Below the pieces are notes generated by a model. The model was not told the origin of the DNA. It did not search any database and saw only the letters and a program-made list of their open reading frames with translations. Shown in pieces: positions 18,098-25,954 of a stretch of 64,000 nt of DNA. Within the stretch, counting starts at the first letter, position 1, and every line of letters begins with the position of its first letter. This stretch comes from Planotetraspora sp. A-T 1434 (GTDB lineage Bacteria > Actinomycetota > Actinomycetes > Streptosporangiales > Streptosporangiaceae). The stretch spans positions 265,264 through 329,263 of the forward strand of contig NZ_JAOEGB010000003.1 of the NCBI RefSeq assembly GCF_025420585.1, in the 5' to 3' direction. A program made the translations under genes and the position numbers.

Positions 18098-19093
18098 GTG
18101 AGCTGGAGACTTCGCATGATCGCACGCGGTCTGGCGCTGTCTCTCGTCGCGCTGGCACCGGCGTCCTGTGGGCAGGATGGATCTCCGCACGGCAATGGCC
18201 GGGTCACGCTCTCACTGGTGGCCTACTCCACTCCAAAGGCGGCGTACCAAAAGATCATCGACGAATTCGCGCGCACTCCCGAGGGCAGGAATATCCGGTT
18301 CGAGCAGTCCTACGGCGCGTCCGGCGACCAGAGCCGGGCCGTCGAGGCCGGCGCGAAAGCCGACGTTGTGGCATTCTCCCTTGAGCCGGACATCACCCGA
18401 CTGGTCGAGGCCAGGCTGGTCGCCGGGAATTGGCACTCGGATCAGTACGGCGGAATGGTGACCGATTCGGTCGTCGTCATCGCGACGCGCGAAGGCAATC
18501 CCAAGGGTCTGAAGACCTGGCGCGACCTTCTCGCCGAGGGCGTCGAGGTGATCACTCCGAACCCGTTCGTCTCCGGCAGCGCGCGGTGGAACATCCTCGC
18601 CGGCTACGGCGCCGAGTCCGGCAGGGGCGCGCGCCGCGCTGACGGCATCGCCTACCTCCGAGCCCTGTTCTCGCACGTCCCGGTGCAGGACTCCAGCGCC
18701 CGAGGCTCGCTCCAGACCTTCAACTCGGGCATGGGCGACGCCCTCCTGGCCTACGAGAACGAGGTCTTCTCCGCCCGGCAGGGCCGCAGGCCGCTCGATT
18801 ACGTCGTGCCCGACGCCACGATTCTGATCGAGAACCCTGTCGCCGTGACCACCACCAGCGAGCATCCCGATGAGGCCAAGGCGTTCGTGAGGTTTCTGCG
18901 AACCCCGGCGGCGCAGCGGATCTTCGCGGAGAACGGCTACCGTCCGGTTCTGCCCGAGCTCGCGGACCCCAAGAGGTTCCCCGTCCCCTCGAAGCTGTTC
19001 ACCGTCAAGGACCTGGGCGGCTGGCCGAAGATCAACAAGGAGTTCTTCGATCCGGAGACCGGCGTGATAGCCGGCATCGAGGGACAGCAGTGA
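18098..19093 (+). CDS. Sulfate/thiosulfate-binding-like lipoprotein without a transporter
   Basis: 331 residues. A basic start, a hydrophobic stretch and ALAPASC (Cys24) indicate a lipoprotein, although Pro at -3 is atypical for a lipobox. The mature part matches the Sbp/CysP type of periplasmic binding protein: LVAYSTPKAAYQKIIDEF, YGASGDQSRAV, TPNPFVSGSARWNILAGYG and the late FVRFLRTPAAQRIFAENGYRP. Such proteins normally feed a CysTWA importer, but no permease or ATPase gene is nearby. The next gene encodes a GlnX-like sensor membrane protein. A role as a second extracytoplasmic sensor is therefore more likely than import (inference). The GTG start follows TAGGA; the next gene overlaps by 4 bases. 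Confidence 0.85.
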   Translation: MSWRLRMIARGLALSLVALAPASCGQDGSPHGNGRVTLSLVAYSTPKAAYQKIIDEFARTPEGRNIRFEQSYGASGDQSRAVEAGAKADVVAFSLEPDITRLVEARLVAGNWHSDQYGGMVTDSVVVIATREGNPKGLKTWRDLLAEGVEVITPNPFVSGSARWNILAGYGAESGRGARRADGIAYLRALFSHVPVQDSSARGSLQTFNSGMGDALLAYENEVFSARQGRRPLDYVVPDATILIENPVAVTTTSEHPDEAKAFVRFLRTPAAQRIFAENGYRPVLPELADPKRFPVPSKLFTVKDLGGWPKINKEFFDPETGVIAGIEGQQ

Positions 19094-20397
19094 GCACACC
19101 GGCCTCCGACGTCGGCGAGGCGACGCGCCTCGGCCCCGCCCGAAACCGCCGCCCGCGCGCCACCACCCGCAACCGGCTCGCCGCGTGGGCGGCCCTGCTG
19201 CTGGTGCTGTTCGTGGCGACCAGCGGTACGGGCCTGCTCGCCGACCGCGCCGTGCGTGCGGCGGGCCAGGAGATGGCGACCAGCGCCGCCCAGATGAGCG
19301 ACAACGCGCAGGCGATCTACCGTTCGCTGTCCGGAGCCGACACGGCCGCGACCGGGCGCTTCCTGGCCATGGCGAGCCCGCGCCAGCGCGACGAACTGGA
19401 CCGCCGGTACGGCGAGGCGCTCAGCGTGGCGCGGCAGCGGCTGGCCGACTCGTCCGCGCTGACCGGCGGCGACCCCGAGCGCGCCGCCGGACTCGCCCGT
19501 ATCTCCCGGCAGTTGCCCGTCTACACCGGCCTGGTCGACCACGCCCAGGACCTGACCCGTTACGCGCGTACCGATCCCAAGCGGGCGCTGCTCGGCGCGG
19601 CCTATCTCCGGGAGGCGACGGCGTACCTCCGCGGGACCCTTCTGCCTGCCGCCCTGGACCTGTGGAAGGAGGAGATCGCACGGCTGGGCGAGGCCCGGAA
19701 CGGCGCGCGGGTCGCCATCGGTTCCCTCACCGCGCTGCTGGTCCTCACGCTCGGCGCCCTCTGGGGGATCCAGCGTTATCTGTGGCGGCGCACCCGCCGG
19801 GTGTTCAACCGTGGCCTCGCGCTCGCCACGCTGGTGATGCTCGGCACCCTCGGCTGGCTGGTCTGGTCGCTGAGCGCCTCGCCGTACGCGGATGTACGCC
19901 TCGGCGCGGTCGGCGAGAGGCTCCGCGCGCAGCAGGATCTGGTCGGGGTGGAGCGCGCGGCCCTCGAAGCCAGAGCCGACGACTACCTTCGCCTCGGGGG
20001 CGACAGCACCGCGGTCGGCTCGAACGAACTGCGCAGCCGCTTCCGGGGCAACGCCGGGTGCGACCATCCGGAGCGGCCTCTCTCCGGCGCCCTGACGCGC
20101 CGGATCACGATCTGGTGCGCGACTTACGACCAGGAGATCCACGAGAAGGAACGCGGAGGACGGCACGAGGAGGCCGTGGTCGCCGCGCTGCCGGACGGGA
20201 AGGTGGCCGTGGCGTACGAGCAGTTCGACGCGGATCTGACCAGGGCGATCGAGAACGGCAAGGCCGCCATCCTCGACCTGGCCGAGGACATCCCGGTCGC
20301 ACCGGAGGGGCTGGGCTCGGGGACCGTGCTGTTGTGTCTCGCGGCCGCCCTCTGCGCCGGCCGCGGCATCTGGATCAGGATCAAGGACTACCTGTGA
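19090..20397 (+). CDS. glnX: GlnX-like four-helix membrane protein
   Basis: 435 residues with four predicted membrane helices at about 30-51, 208-230, 241-262 and 411-428. These leave two large extracytoplasmic loops of mostly helical character (about 52-207 and 263-410). This topology, the position between a binding lipoprotein and GlnH, and a PknG gene close by match mycobacterial GlnX, the membrane link by which ligand-bound GlnH influences PknG. Sequence identity with GlnX cannot be measured here, so the symbol rests on context and topology. The start codon overlaps the preceding stop and the stop overlaps the next GTG, so the three proteins are translationally coupled. Confidence 0.75.
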   Translation: MSTPASDVGEATRLGPARNRRPRATTRNRLAAWAALLLVLFVATSGTGLLADRAVRAAGQEMATSAAQMSDNAQAIYRSLSGADTAATGRFLAMASPRQRDELDRRYGEALSVARQRLADSSALTGGDPERAAGLARISRQLPVYTGLVDHAQDLTRYARTDPKRALLGAAYLREATAYLRGTLLPAALDLWKEEIARLGEARNGARVAIGSLTALLVLTLGALWGIQRYLWRRTRRVFNRGLALATLVMLGTLGWLVWSLSASPYADVRLGAVGERLRAQQDLVGVERAALEARADDYLRLGGDSTAVGSNELRSRFRGNAGCDHPERPLSGALTRRITIWCATYDQEIHEKERGGRHEEAVVAALPDGKVAVAYEQFDADLTRAIENGKAAILDLAEDIPVAPEGLGSGTVLLCLAAALCAGRGIWIRIKDYL

Positions 20398-21449
20398 GGA
20401 GACCGTCGCCGCCGCCTCTCCGGTCCGCCGCGGGCCGTGCCGTCGCCGTGATGGTGACCGCCGTGTCGCTCGCCGGATGCGCCTTCGGCTACAGCGGCCC
20501 GCCACCCGTGGCCTCGCCGGCGCCAAGCGGCGTCCGGACGGCGACGGCGCCGCCGTCCACCAAGCCCTCCGCCGCCTGTGAGCCGCGAAACAGCCTCGCC
20601 CCGGATTCGGCGCCGCCCAGGAGCATCACCCGCAAGGGTGAGCAGATCCGGGCCGGTGTGGACCAGACACTCACGCGGATGTCCTACCGCGACCCCGCGA
20701 CCGGGGAGTACCGGGGCTTCGACATCGACATCCTGTACGAGATCGCCAAGGAGATGTTCCCCGGGCGGAATCCACGCGACGTGCTCGTCTTCGTCGCGAT
20801 CACCTCGGAGGAGCGTCAGGAGAGGCTGCGTGACGGCACCGTCGACATCGTCGCCGACTCGATGACCGCCACCTGTGACCGCGCCGAGGAGGTGGCCTTC
20901 TCGACCGACTACCTCGATTCCGGGCAGACCGTGCTGGTGCGCGGCGACTCGGGCTACCGGGGTCTCAAGGACCTCGCCGGGAAGCCCGTCTGCGCGGCGA
21001 CCGGCACCACTTCCCTGGAAATCCTGCGGAACCGGCCGGAGAAGCCGGTCCCGGTGGGTGTGCCGAACTGGACCGACTGCCTTGTCATGTTGCAGCAGCG
21101 CCAGGTCGAGGCCGTCTCCACCGACCACAACATCCTGCTCGGCCTCCAGGACCTGGACCCGTCCACCCGCTTCCTGGAGGCCCCGCCGCCGCGTTCGCCG
21201 GGCGACACGTCATGCCGGTGGTACGACGGGCCGGCGGCCACGTGCACGTGGTTCAGCAACGAGCCCCACGCGATCGCGTTTCGCAAGGATGACGCTGACT
21301 TCGTCAGGTTCGTCAACCACGTCCTCCAGAAGATCAGGGCGAATGGTCGCTGGCGCGCCATCCACGACCGGTGGTTGCTGGACCATCCCGACAAGGGGCC
21401 GCCGCCGGCCGCGTACGGCCCGAACCCGACCTGGCCGCCTGGCCGATGA
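20394..21449 (+). CDS. glnH: GlnH-like amino-acid-binding lipoprotein
   Basis: 351 residues. A signal sequence ends in SLAGC (Cys29, a perfect lipobox). A Pro/Ser/Thr-rich linker follows, then an SBP family 3 domain (about 80-325): YRGFDIDILYEIAKEMF, DGTVDIVADSMTATCDRAEEVAFST, LKDLAGKPVCAATGTTSLE and a late HAIAFRKDDADFVRFVNHVL. In mycobacteria the GlnH lipoprotein binds acidic amino acids and signals through GlnX to PknG; there is likewise no transporter gene here. I chose the GTG at 20394 because it overlaps the stop of the GlnX-like gene (GTGA) and gives a complete signal sequence. Confidence 0.88.
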   Translation: MRRPSPPPLRSAAGRAVAVMVTAVSLAGCAFGYSGPPPVASPAPSGVRTATAPPSTKPSAACEPRNSLAPDSAPPRSITRKGEQIRAGVDQTLTRMSYRDPATGEYRGFDIDILYEIAKEMFPGRNPRDVLVFVAITSEERQERLRDGTVDIVADSMTATCDRAEEVAFSTDYLDSGQTVLVRGDSGYRGLKDLAGKPVCAATGTTSLEILRNRPEKPVPVGVPNWTDCLVMLQQRQVEAVSTDHNILLGLQDLDPSTRFLEAPPPRSPGDTSCRWYDGPAATCTWFSNEPHAIAFRKDDADFVRFVNHVLQKIRANGRWRAIHDRWLLDHPDKGPPPAAYGPNPTWPPGR

Positions 21450-21474
21450 TCCCCGAGCGGATGGAGCGGAGAAC

Positions 21475-21864
21475 GTGACTGAACTGGTGCGATTCGAGAC
21501 GACCCGTGGCGGCCACGTCGTCGTCGAGGTTAACGATGACGAGGTGGGAGTCGAGGTGGGAGTACAGCGCGTCAGCCGGTCCGACGGCCTCGTAGAGGTG
21601 CGCAAGCGGTTCGAGGATGTGCTGGGCGGCGTCCGGGACGCCGCCGCCGGCGCGCTGGAGGTGTTTCGCGACGGGCGGCTCCGGCCGGACCAGATCGAGA
21701 TCGAGATGGGAGTACGGCTGAACGCCGAAGTGGGCGCCGTGATCGCGAAGACGGCGTCCGAGGGCCACCTGGCCGTAAAGCTGACCTGGCTGGCCAAGAG
21801 CGGGCAGCAGGAGACTGCGGAGGAGGGCTCGGTAGAGGTGGCGTCCACATCTGGGGATCACTGA
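21475..21864 (+). CDS. Trypsin-co-occurring domain protein (CU044_2847 family)
   Basis: 129 residues, small and acidic. The pattern VRFETTRGGHVVVEVNDDE, a helix VRKRFEDVLGGVRDAAAGAL, then PDQIEIEMGVRLNAEVGAVI and a terminal strand LAVKLTWL matches the CU044_2847/trypsin-co-occurring family. That family is encoded beside trypsin-like proteases in predicted actinobacterial conflict systems and is thought to be a partner or regulator of the protease. Its presence here, with a cytoplasmic trypsin-like protease 4 kb away, ties both arms into one system. The GTG start is preceded by GGAGCGGAGAAC. It directly abuts a truncated VOC gene. Confidence 0.85.
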   Translation: MTELVRFETTRGGHVVVEVNDDEVGVEVGVQRVSRSDGLVEVRKRFEDVLGGVRDAAAGALEVFRDGRLRPDQIEIEMGVRLNAEVGAVIAKTASEGHLAVKLTWLAKSGQQETAEEGSVEVASTSGDH

Positions 21865-21867
21865 GCA

Positions 21868-21946
21868 ACGAGCAGCCGAAAAGCGCGCGCTGGGCGTCGA
21901 GGTCGGCCACGGAGAGGTTGACGTGGTCGACCCTGAACGTCGTCAT
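21868..21946 (-). pseudogene. 5' fragment of a VOC gene
   Basis: Reading leftward from the ATG at 21946 gives MTTFRVDHVNLSVADLDAQR, then ALFG, the conserved first strand and helix of VOC proteins. Homology is lost after about 25 residues, where the frame runs into the end of the trypsin-co-occurring gene. The start keeps a strong GGAGGGACGTGGC ribosome site and lies 14 bases after the SDR stop. It was thus the third gene of the TetR-controlled SDR operon before truncation. The break marks the likely right boundary of the inserted cluster. Confidence 0.75.
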
Positions 21947-21959
21947 GCCACGTCCCTCC

Positions 21960-22721
21960 TCACCGGGTCGTGTAGCCGCCGTCGACCGGCAGCGCGACCC
22001 CGGTGACGTAGCTGGAGCGGTCCGAGCAGAGCCACACCACCGCGTCGGCGATCTCGTCCGGCTGGGCGATCCGGCCGATCGGGTGGGCCGCGATCCGGGC
22101 CGCCATCAACTCGGGGCTGCGGCCCGTGGCGATCAGTGGGGTCTCCACGAGTCCCGGAGCGACGGCGTTCACGCGGACTCCGTCGGCGGCGTAGTCGAGT
22201 GCGGCGGCCTTGGTCAGGCCGACCGCGCCGTGCTTCGCGGCGACGTACCCCGCGACACCGGGCACGCCGACAAGGCCGGCGCCGGAGCCCACGTTGACGA
22301 TTGAGCCGAAGCCCTGGTCCCGCATCTGCCGCAGCTCGTACTTCATCGACAGGAACAGGCCGCGCAGGTCGATGTCGACGAGCCGGTCGAACTTCTCGGT
22401 GGGGTAGTCCGCGAGCGGCTTGAGGTCGTCACCGCCGCTGTCGCCCGCGCTGTTCACCCCGAAGTCCAGCCGGCCGGTGTCGCCGACCGCCGCCTCGACC
22501 GCCGCCCGGACCGACTCCTCGTCGGTCACGTCGGCTACGAACAGCCGGGCCTTGCCGCCGGCCGCCTCGATCTCGTCAACGGTCTCCCGGAGCGTGGCCT
22601 CGGTGCGGCCCGTGACGGTGACGAGACAGCCCTGCGCCGCCAGCGCCAGCGCGGTCGCCCGGCCGATCCCGGTGCCGCCGCCGGTGATCAGCGCCGTGCG
22701 ACCCTCGAACTCCTGGGTCAT
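21960..22721 (-). CDS. Short-chain dehydrogenase/reductase (classical SDR)
   Basis: 253 residues, normal length for a classical SDR. The NAD(P)-binding motif TGGGTGIG is at 13-20. The active site is Ser146 (NVGSGAG), Tyr159 and Lys163 (YVAAK). The PG-motif region VNAVAPGLVETPL and a C-terminal YVTGVALPVDGGY tail are typical of 3-ketoacyl-ACP-reductase-like SDRs. The usual NNAG motif reads NSAG. The substrate is not evident. Its ATG overlaps the stop of the upstream SDR gene (ATGA), so the two are co-translated. The TetR gene with palindromic operators precedes the pair. Confidence 0.92.
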   Translation of the reverse strand: MTQEFEGRTALITGGGTGIGRATALALAAQGCLVTVTGRTEATLRETVDEIEAAGGKARLFVADVTDEESVRAAVEAAVGDTGRLDFGVNSAGDSGGDDLKPLADYPTEKFDRLVDIDLRGLFLSMKYELRQMRDQGFGSIVNVGSGAGLVGVPGVAGYVAAKHGAVGLTKAAALDYAADGVRVNAVAPGLVETPLIATGRSPELMAARIAAHPIGRIAQPDEIADAVVWLCSDRSSYVTGVALPVDGGYTTR

Positions 22722-23674
22722 CGAGTCACCCCGGCCTTAATGATCATGTCGACGGATGCCTGCCACAGCCGGGCGGCGCGGCCCGGGTCGACCGCGTAGG
22801 AGGCGACGCCGCGGCGGACGGGGGGCTGGTACGGCCCCGCCTCGTTGCAGTCTTCGAAGTAGCGGCCGGTGACGCCCTCGACCAGGGGGGAGGCGGCCAG
22901 CAGCACCGAAGTGGCCGCGCCCTGCTCGACGGTCTTCCAGGACACGTCCGTGCTCTTGGGGTCGAAGGACGTCGGCGCGGCGGAGATGTCGCCGATGTAG
23001 CGGGACAGGTTGGTGGCGGTGATCCGGCCGGGGTTGAGCGCGTTCGCCGTGATCCGGTCGGGAGCCCACCGCTTGGCGGCTTCGACGGCGAACAGGACGT
23101 TCGCGGTCTTGGACTGGCCGTAGGCGAGCCACGGGTCGTAGGGGCGGTGTTCGAAGTGGATGTCGTCGAAGTCGACGTCGCCGTTCACGTGCCCGACCGA
23201 GCTGACCGACACGACGCGGGCGTTCCCGGCCGCGGCGAGCGCGTCGTGCAGGCCGGTGGCGAGGGCGAAGTGGCCGAGGTGGTTGGTCGCGAACTGCAGT
23301 TCCCAGCCCTCGGTGGTGCGGGTCTCGGGCGGGGCCATGACGCCGGCGTTGTTCACCAGGATGTGCAGCGGTCCGGTCCACGCGGCGACGAACGCGGCGA
23401 CCGATGCCTGGTCGGTGAGGTCGAGCCGGGCGACCTGCACGTTCTTGTTGCCGGTGCCGGCGATGATGTCCTCGGCGGTGCGGCCGCCGGCCGCGGTGTC
23501 GCGAACGGCCAATGTCACCTCGGCGCCCGCGCCGGCGAGGGCGCGGGCGGTCTCGACCCCGATTCCGGATGCGCCGCCCGTGACAACGGCTCGTTTGCCG
23601 TCGAGGTTCACTCCGTCGACCACCTCCGCGGCGGTCGACTGGGCCCCGAACGGCGTGGTGACCAAGTTGCTCAT
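22718..23674 (-). CDS. Short-chain dehydrogenase/reductase (retinol-dehydrogenase-like)
   Basis: 318 residues. TGGASGIG is the cofactor loop, LVNNAGVM the structural motif, and SSVGHVNGD followed by YGQSKTANVLF the active-site Ser, Tyr and Lys. The long C-terminal part (VEGVTGRYFEDC) fits the RDH/WW-domain-oxidoreductase-like SDR group common in actinobacteria. I chose the ATG at 23674. The in-frame ATG at 23680 sits directly against the GGGAGG ribosome site and would leave no spacer. The gene is divergent from a TetR regulator with two operators between them. Confidence 0.92.
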   Translation of the reverse strand: MSNLVTTPFGAQSTAAEVVDGVNLDGKRAVVTGGASGIGVETARALAGAGAEVTLAVRDTAAGGRTAEDIIAGTGNKNVQVARLDLTDQASVAAFVAAWTGPLHILVNNAGVMAPPETRTTEGWELQFATNHLGHFALATGLHDALAAAGNARVVSVSSVGHVNGDVDFDDIHFEHRPYDPWLAYGQSKTANVLFAVEAAKRWAPDRITANALNPGRITATNLSRYIGDISAAPTSFDPKSTDVSWKTVEQGAATSVLLAASPLVEGVTGRYFEDCNEAGPYQPPVRRGVASYAVDPGRAARLWQASVDMIIKAGVTR

Positions 23675-23705
23675 AATCATCCTCCCGGATGTGTAATAGT
23701 CTGCT

Positions 23706-23724
23706 AACCGGAGTCGGCTCCGGT
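23706..23724. promoter_or_regulatory. TetR operator, copy 1
   Basis: ACCGGAG-TCGG-CTCCGGT palindrome (7-bp arms, 4-bp centre) between the divergent SDR operon and the TetR gene. It is repeated 30 bp downstream, on the same helical face. Probably autoregulatory and repressing the SDR operon. Confidence 0.75.
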
Positions 23725-23735
23725 AGTGTCAACTT

Positions 23736-23755
23736 AACCGGAGTCGGCTCCGGTT
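23736..23755. promoter_or_regulatory. TetR operator, copy 2
   Basis: AACCGGAG-TCGG-CTCCGGTT palindrome with 8-bp arms, the same core as copy 1 and exactly 30 bp from it. It lies 34 bases before the TetR start codon. Confidence 0.75.
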
Positions 23756-23789
23756 GGCAAGTCGCGGGACGGAACCCGAGGAGGAAACG

Positions 23790-24353
23790 GTGTCATCCCA
23801 GCAGGTCAGGCCGTTGCGCGCCGACGCTCAGCAGAACTACGAGCGGCTGCTGGCGGTGGCCGCGCGAGCGTTCACACGCGAGGGGGCGGGAGCGTCGCTC
23901 AAGACCATCGCCCAGGAAGCGGGAGTCGGCATCGGCACGCTCTACCGCAGGTTCCCGACCCGTGAAACCCTCGTGGAAGCGGTGTACCGCAACGAGGTCG
24001 CGCGGTTGTGCACCGCGGCGCCGGCCCTGGTGGCGGAGTCGCCCCCGGTGGACGCGCTTCGCACCTGGATGGAACAGTTCATCGACTTCATGGCCGCCAA
24101 GCACGGCATGGCTGACGCACTGCGGGCCGTCCTCGTCTCCGAGGACGAGCGCATGCACACCCGCGGCCTGCTTCGTGACGCGCTCGCGACCCTGCTGGAC
24201 GCCGGCGTCGCCGACGGCGTGATCCGGCCGGGCCTCGACCCCTACGACCTGCTCATGGGCCTTGGCGGGATCACTCTCATCGCCGAAGGACCCGGCCAGC
24301 GCGACCTCGCGCTGCGACTCGTGGATCTACTCATCAACGGTGTCCGGCTCTGA
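23790..24353 (+). CDS. TetR-family transcriptional regulator
   Basis: 187 residues. The N-terminal helix-turn-helix is typical: YERLLAVAARAFTREGAGASL, KTIAQEAGVGIGTLYRRFPT, RETLVEAVYRNEV. The C-terminal ligand/dimer domain matches TetR regulators that control SDR genes in actinobacteria (MADALRAVLVSEDERMH). The GTG at 23790 has GAGGAGGAAAC ahead of it, better than an upstream ATG-less extension. It most likely represses the divergent SDR-SDR-VOC operon and itself through the two palindromes. The inducer is unknown. Confidence 0.92.
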   Translation: MSSQQVRPLRADAQQNYERLLAVAARAFTREGAGASLKTIAQEAGVGIGTLYRRFPTRETLVEAVYRNEVARLCTAAPALVAESPPVDALRTWMEQFIDFMAAKHGMADALRAVLVSEDERMHTRGLLRDALATLLDAGVADGVIRPGLDPYDLLMGLGGITLIAEGPGQRDLALRLVDLLINGVRL

Positions 24354-24380
24354 CGGCGCCGGGGCGTGAAAATCATCCCC

Positions 24381-25850
24381 TCATGCTCCGGTGTACAGCC
24401 GGTTCAGGTCGACGAGCTCGACGTCGGGGCGGTTGCCGGCAAGGCGAGTGAGATCGCTCGAGAAGCCGGAGCGGGCGAACAGGAGAAGCTTGGGGAGTGG
24501 GCCGACCTTGGAGCTCGGCAGGAGGCCGCGGAGGTGCTCCAGTCGTTCGAGCTCAGAAGTGTCGACGGGAGCAGCGGTGCTCTTGGCCTCGCCGATCGCG
24601 ATGATGCGGTCAGCGGCGAAGGAGGTCGTCTCCGTGACGACCACATCGAGTTCGTGGCCTCGACGGTGTTCGCGGCACGGCAGTTCCGTCGGGCGTACAG
24701 CCGTGGCGGTGCCGCCCAGCGTGTCGGGCGCCGCGTGCTCGAAACACCACTTCCGTGCGAGGTCCTCGAAGTGCGCGCCGTAGATCTGCGAGGCGACGGT
24801 GTCCGCATTGGCTCCCCAGACACGGTCGGCACGGCCCGCGACCAGTTCGGCCTCGTGGCGTTGAATGAGCAACTGGTGCAGGCGTACGACGGGTTCGGCG
24901 ATACGGAAAACGCTGCGCTTACCGCGGATGGCGTCGTCGATCTGTTCGATCAGGCCGATGTCCTGCAGCCCGGACAGCAGATGCGCCAGTGCGCTGCTGG
25001 GACGCCCGAGTATCGCCGCTATCTCCGAACGCCGGTGGTTGCCGGCACTGATCGCGCTCAGCGTGGCCGAGTATGAGGTCGGATCGGTGATGGCGGGCTC
25101 TTCCCGGAGCAGCAGGGCGCCTTCACGGAACATCGCGGAGGCCGGGTTCAGCAGACGCCGCTGAACCCAGCGGTCGAATTCGGCCATTTCGGCGGGTCCC
25201 GATCCGCCGCTCATCTCCAGATAGGCAGGGGTCCCACCAAGCAGAGCGTGCAGCCGAAACGCCAGCTCCGGGTTGTGATCCACGCCCCAGAAGGCAGCGG
25301 CCTCACGGAACTTGAACGGGCGCACGATCAACTCCATGGCCGCCCGCCCACGCAGGGGCGCACCGCCGGCGAGTAGCTGCGCCATCGTGGTCAAGGCGCT
25401 GCCGCAGAGGATCACCCGGGTTTGGGTGTGCTGCTTGGCATACCCGAGCGGGCTGAGCGCCTGCTGAAGGTAGGAGGGCAGCGCGGGCGTGGCCGAGACG
25501 AGGTAGGGAAACTCGTCAATGATGAGGGGAGTGGCCTGGTCCTCCCCGAGCCGGAGCATTTCGTCGATCGCTTCGCGCCACGTACGGAAGGCGATGGGCT
25601 GGCGCAGGCCGCGATGGGCGGCATAGGCCGCTCCGAGGTCGGCGAGATTCTGCGCCTCGGTCTGCTGGGTCGCGCCGAAAAGGAACCCGCCGGTCTGCTG
25701 GGCCAGCAGTTCGAGCATGAGGGTTTTGCCTTGACGACGGCGACCGTAAACCAATCCGAGAGTCGCTCCCCCCGAGGGGGACGCCACGAAGTCAGCGAGA
25801 TTTTCCCATTCGGTGTCTCGGCCGAACAAACGCTCCGGTTTCCGCAGCAA
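24381..25850 (-). CDS. AAA ATPase, archaeal-type, with nuclease-like C-terminus (DUF234 group)
   Basis: 489 residues. Walker A is YGRRRQGKTLMLELL (about 35-49) and Walker B PLIIDEFPYLV; sensor-like GSALTTMAQLL follows. A winged-helix stretch lies near 270-320 (RRSEIAAILGRPSSALAHLLSGLQDIGLIEQ). The C-terminus has HELDVVV...IIAIGEAKS, a PD-(D/E)xK-like nuclease core. This is the build of archaeal ATPase/DUF234 proteins, which are abundant, often solitary and suspected of mobility, defence or DNA repair roles; none is proven here. The gene is convergent with the TetR gene. An AT-rich promoter with an inverted repeat lies upstream. Confidence 0.88.
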   Translation of the reverse strand: MLRKPERLFGRDTEWENLADFVASPSGGATLGLVYGRRRQGKTLMLELLAQQTGGFLFGATQQTEAQNLADLGAAYAAHRGLRQPIAFRTWREAIDEMLRLGEDQATPLIIDEFPYLVSATPALPSYLQQALSPLGYAKQHTQTRVILCGSALTTMAQLLAGGAPLRGRAAMELIVRPFKFREAAAFWGVDHNPELAFRLHALLGGTPAYLEMSGGSGPAEMAEFDRWVQRRLLNPASAMFREGALLLREEPAITDPTSYSATLSAISAGNHRRSEIAAILGRPSSALAHLLSGLQDIGLIEQIDDAIRGKRSVFRIAEPVVRLHQLLIQRHEAELVAGRADRVWGANADTVASQIYGAHFEDLARKWCFEHAAPDTLGGTATAVRPTELPCREHRRGHELDVVVTETTSFAADRIIAIGEAKSTAAPVDTSELERLEHLRGLLPSSKVGPLPKLLLFARSGFSSDLTRLAGNRPDVELVDLNRLYTGA

Positions 25851-25881
25851 ATGACAGCCCCCCAGGCCCCGAGCGGGCCAA

Positions 25882-25915
25882 TATAGTCGCGCCGCCTATG
25901 ATAGCTGCAACTATA
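25882..25915. promoter_or_regulatory. Inverted repeat in the ATPase/hydrolase divergent promoter
   Basis: TATAGT and ACTATA are separated by 22 bases in a conspicuously AT-rich island. It also holds two near-identical TATRATAGCTG words (TATGATAGCTG, TATAATAGCTG). It may carry -10 elements for both directions and an operator. Confidence 0.4.
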
Positions 25916-25954
25916 ATAGCTGTTCCCATAGTCCAGCCCGAGAGATCACCCGTC

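Noticed and set aside
19185..20393. Extending the GlnH-like gene upstream to a 754-codon frame
   Set aside because: The added part is a shifted frame of the GlnX-like gene; the real protein starts at 20394 with a signal sequence and lipobox.
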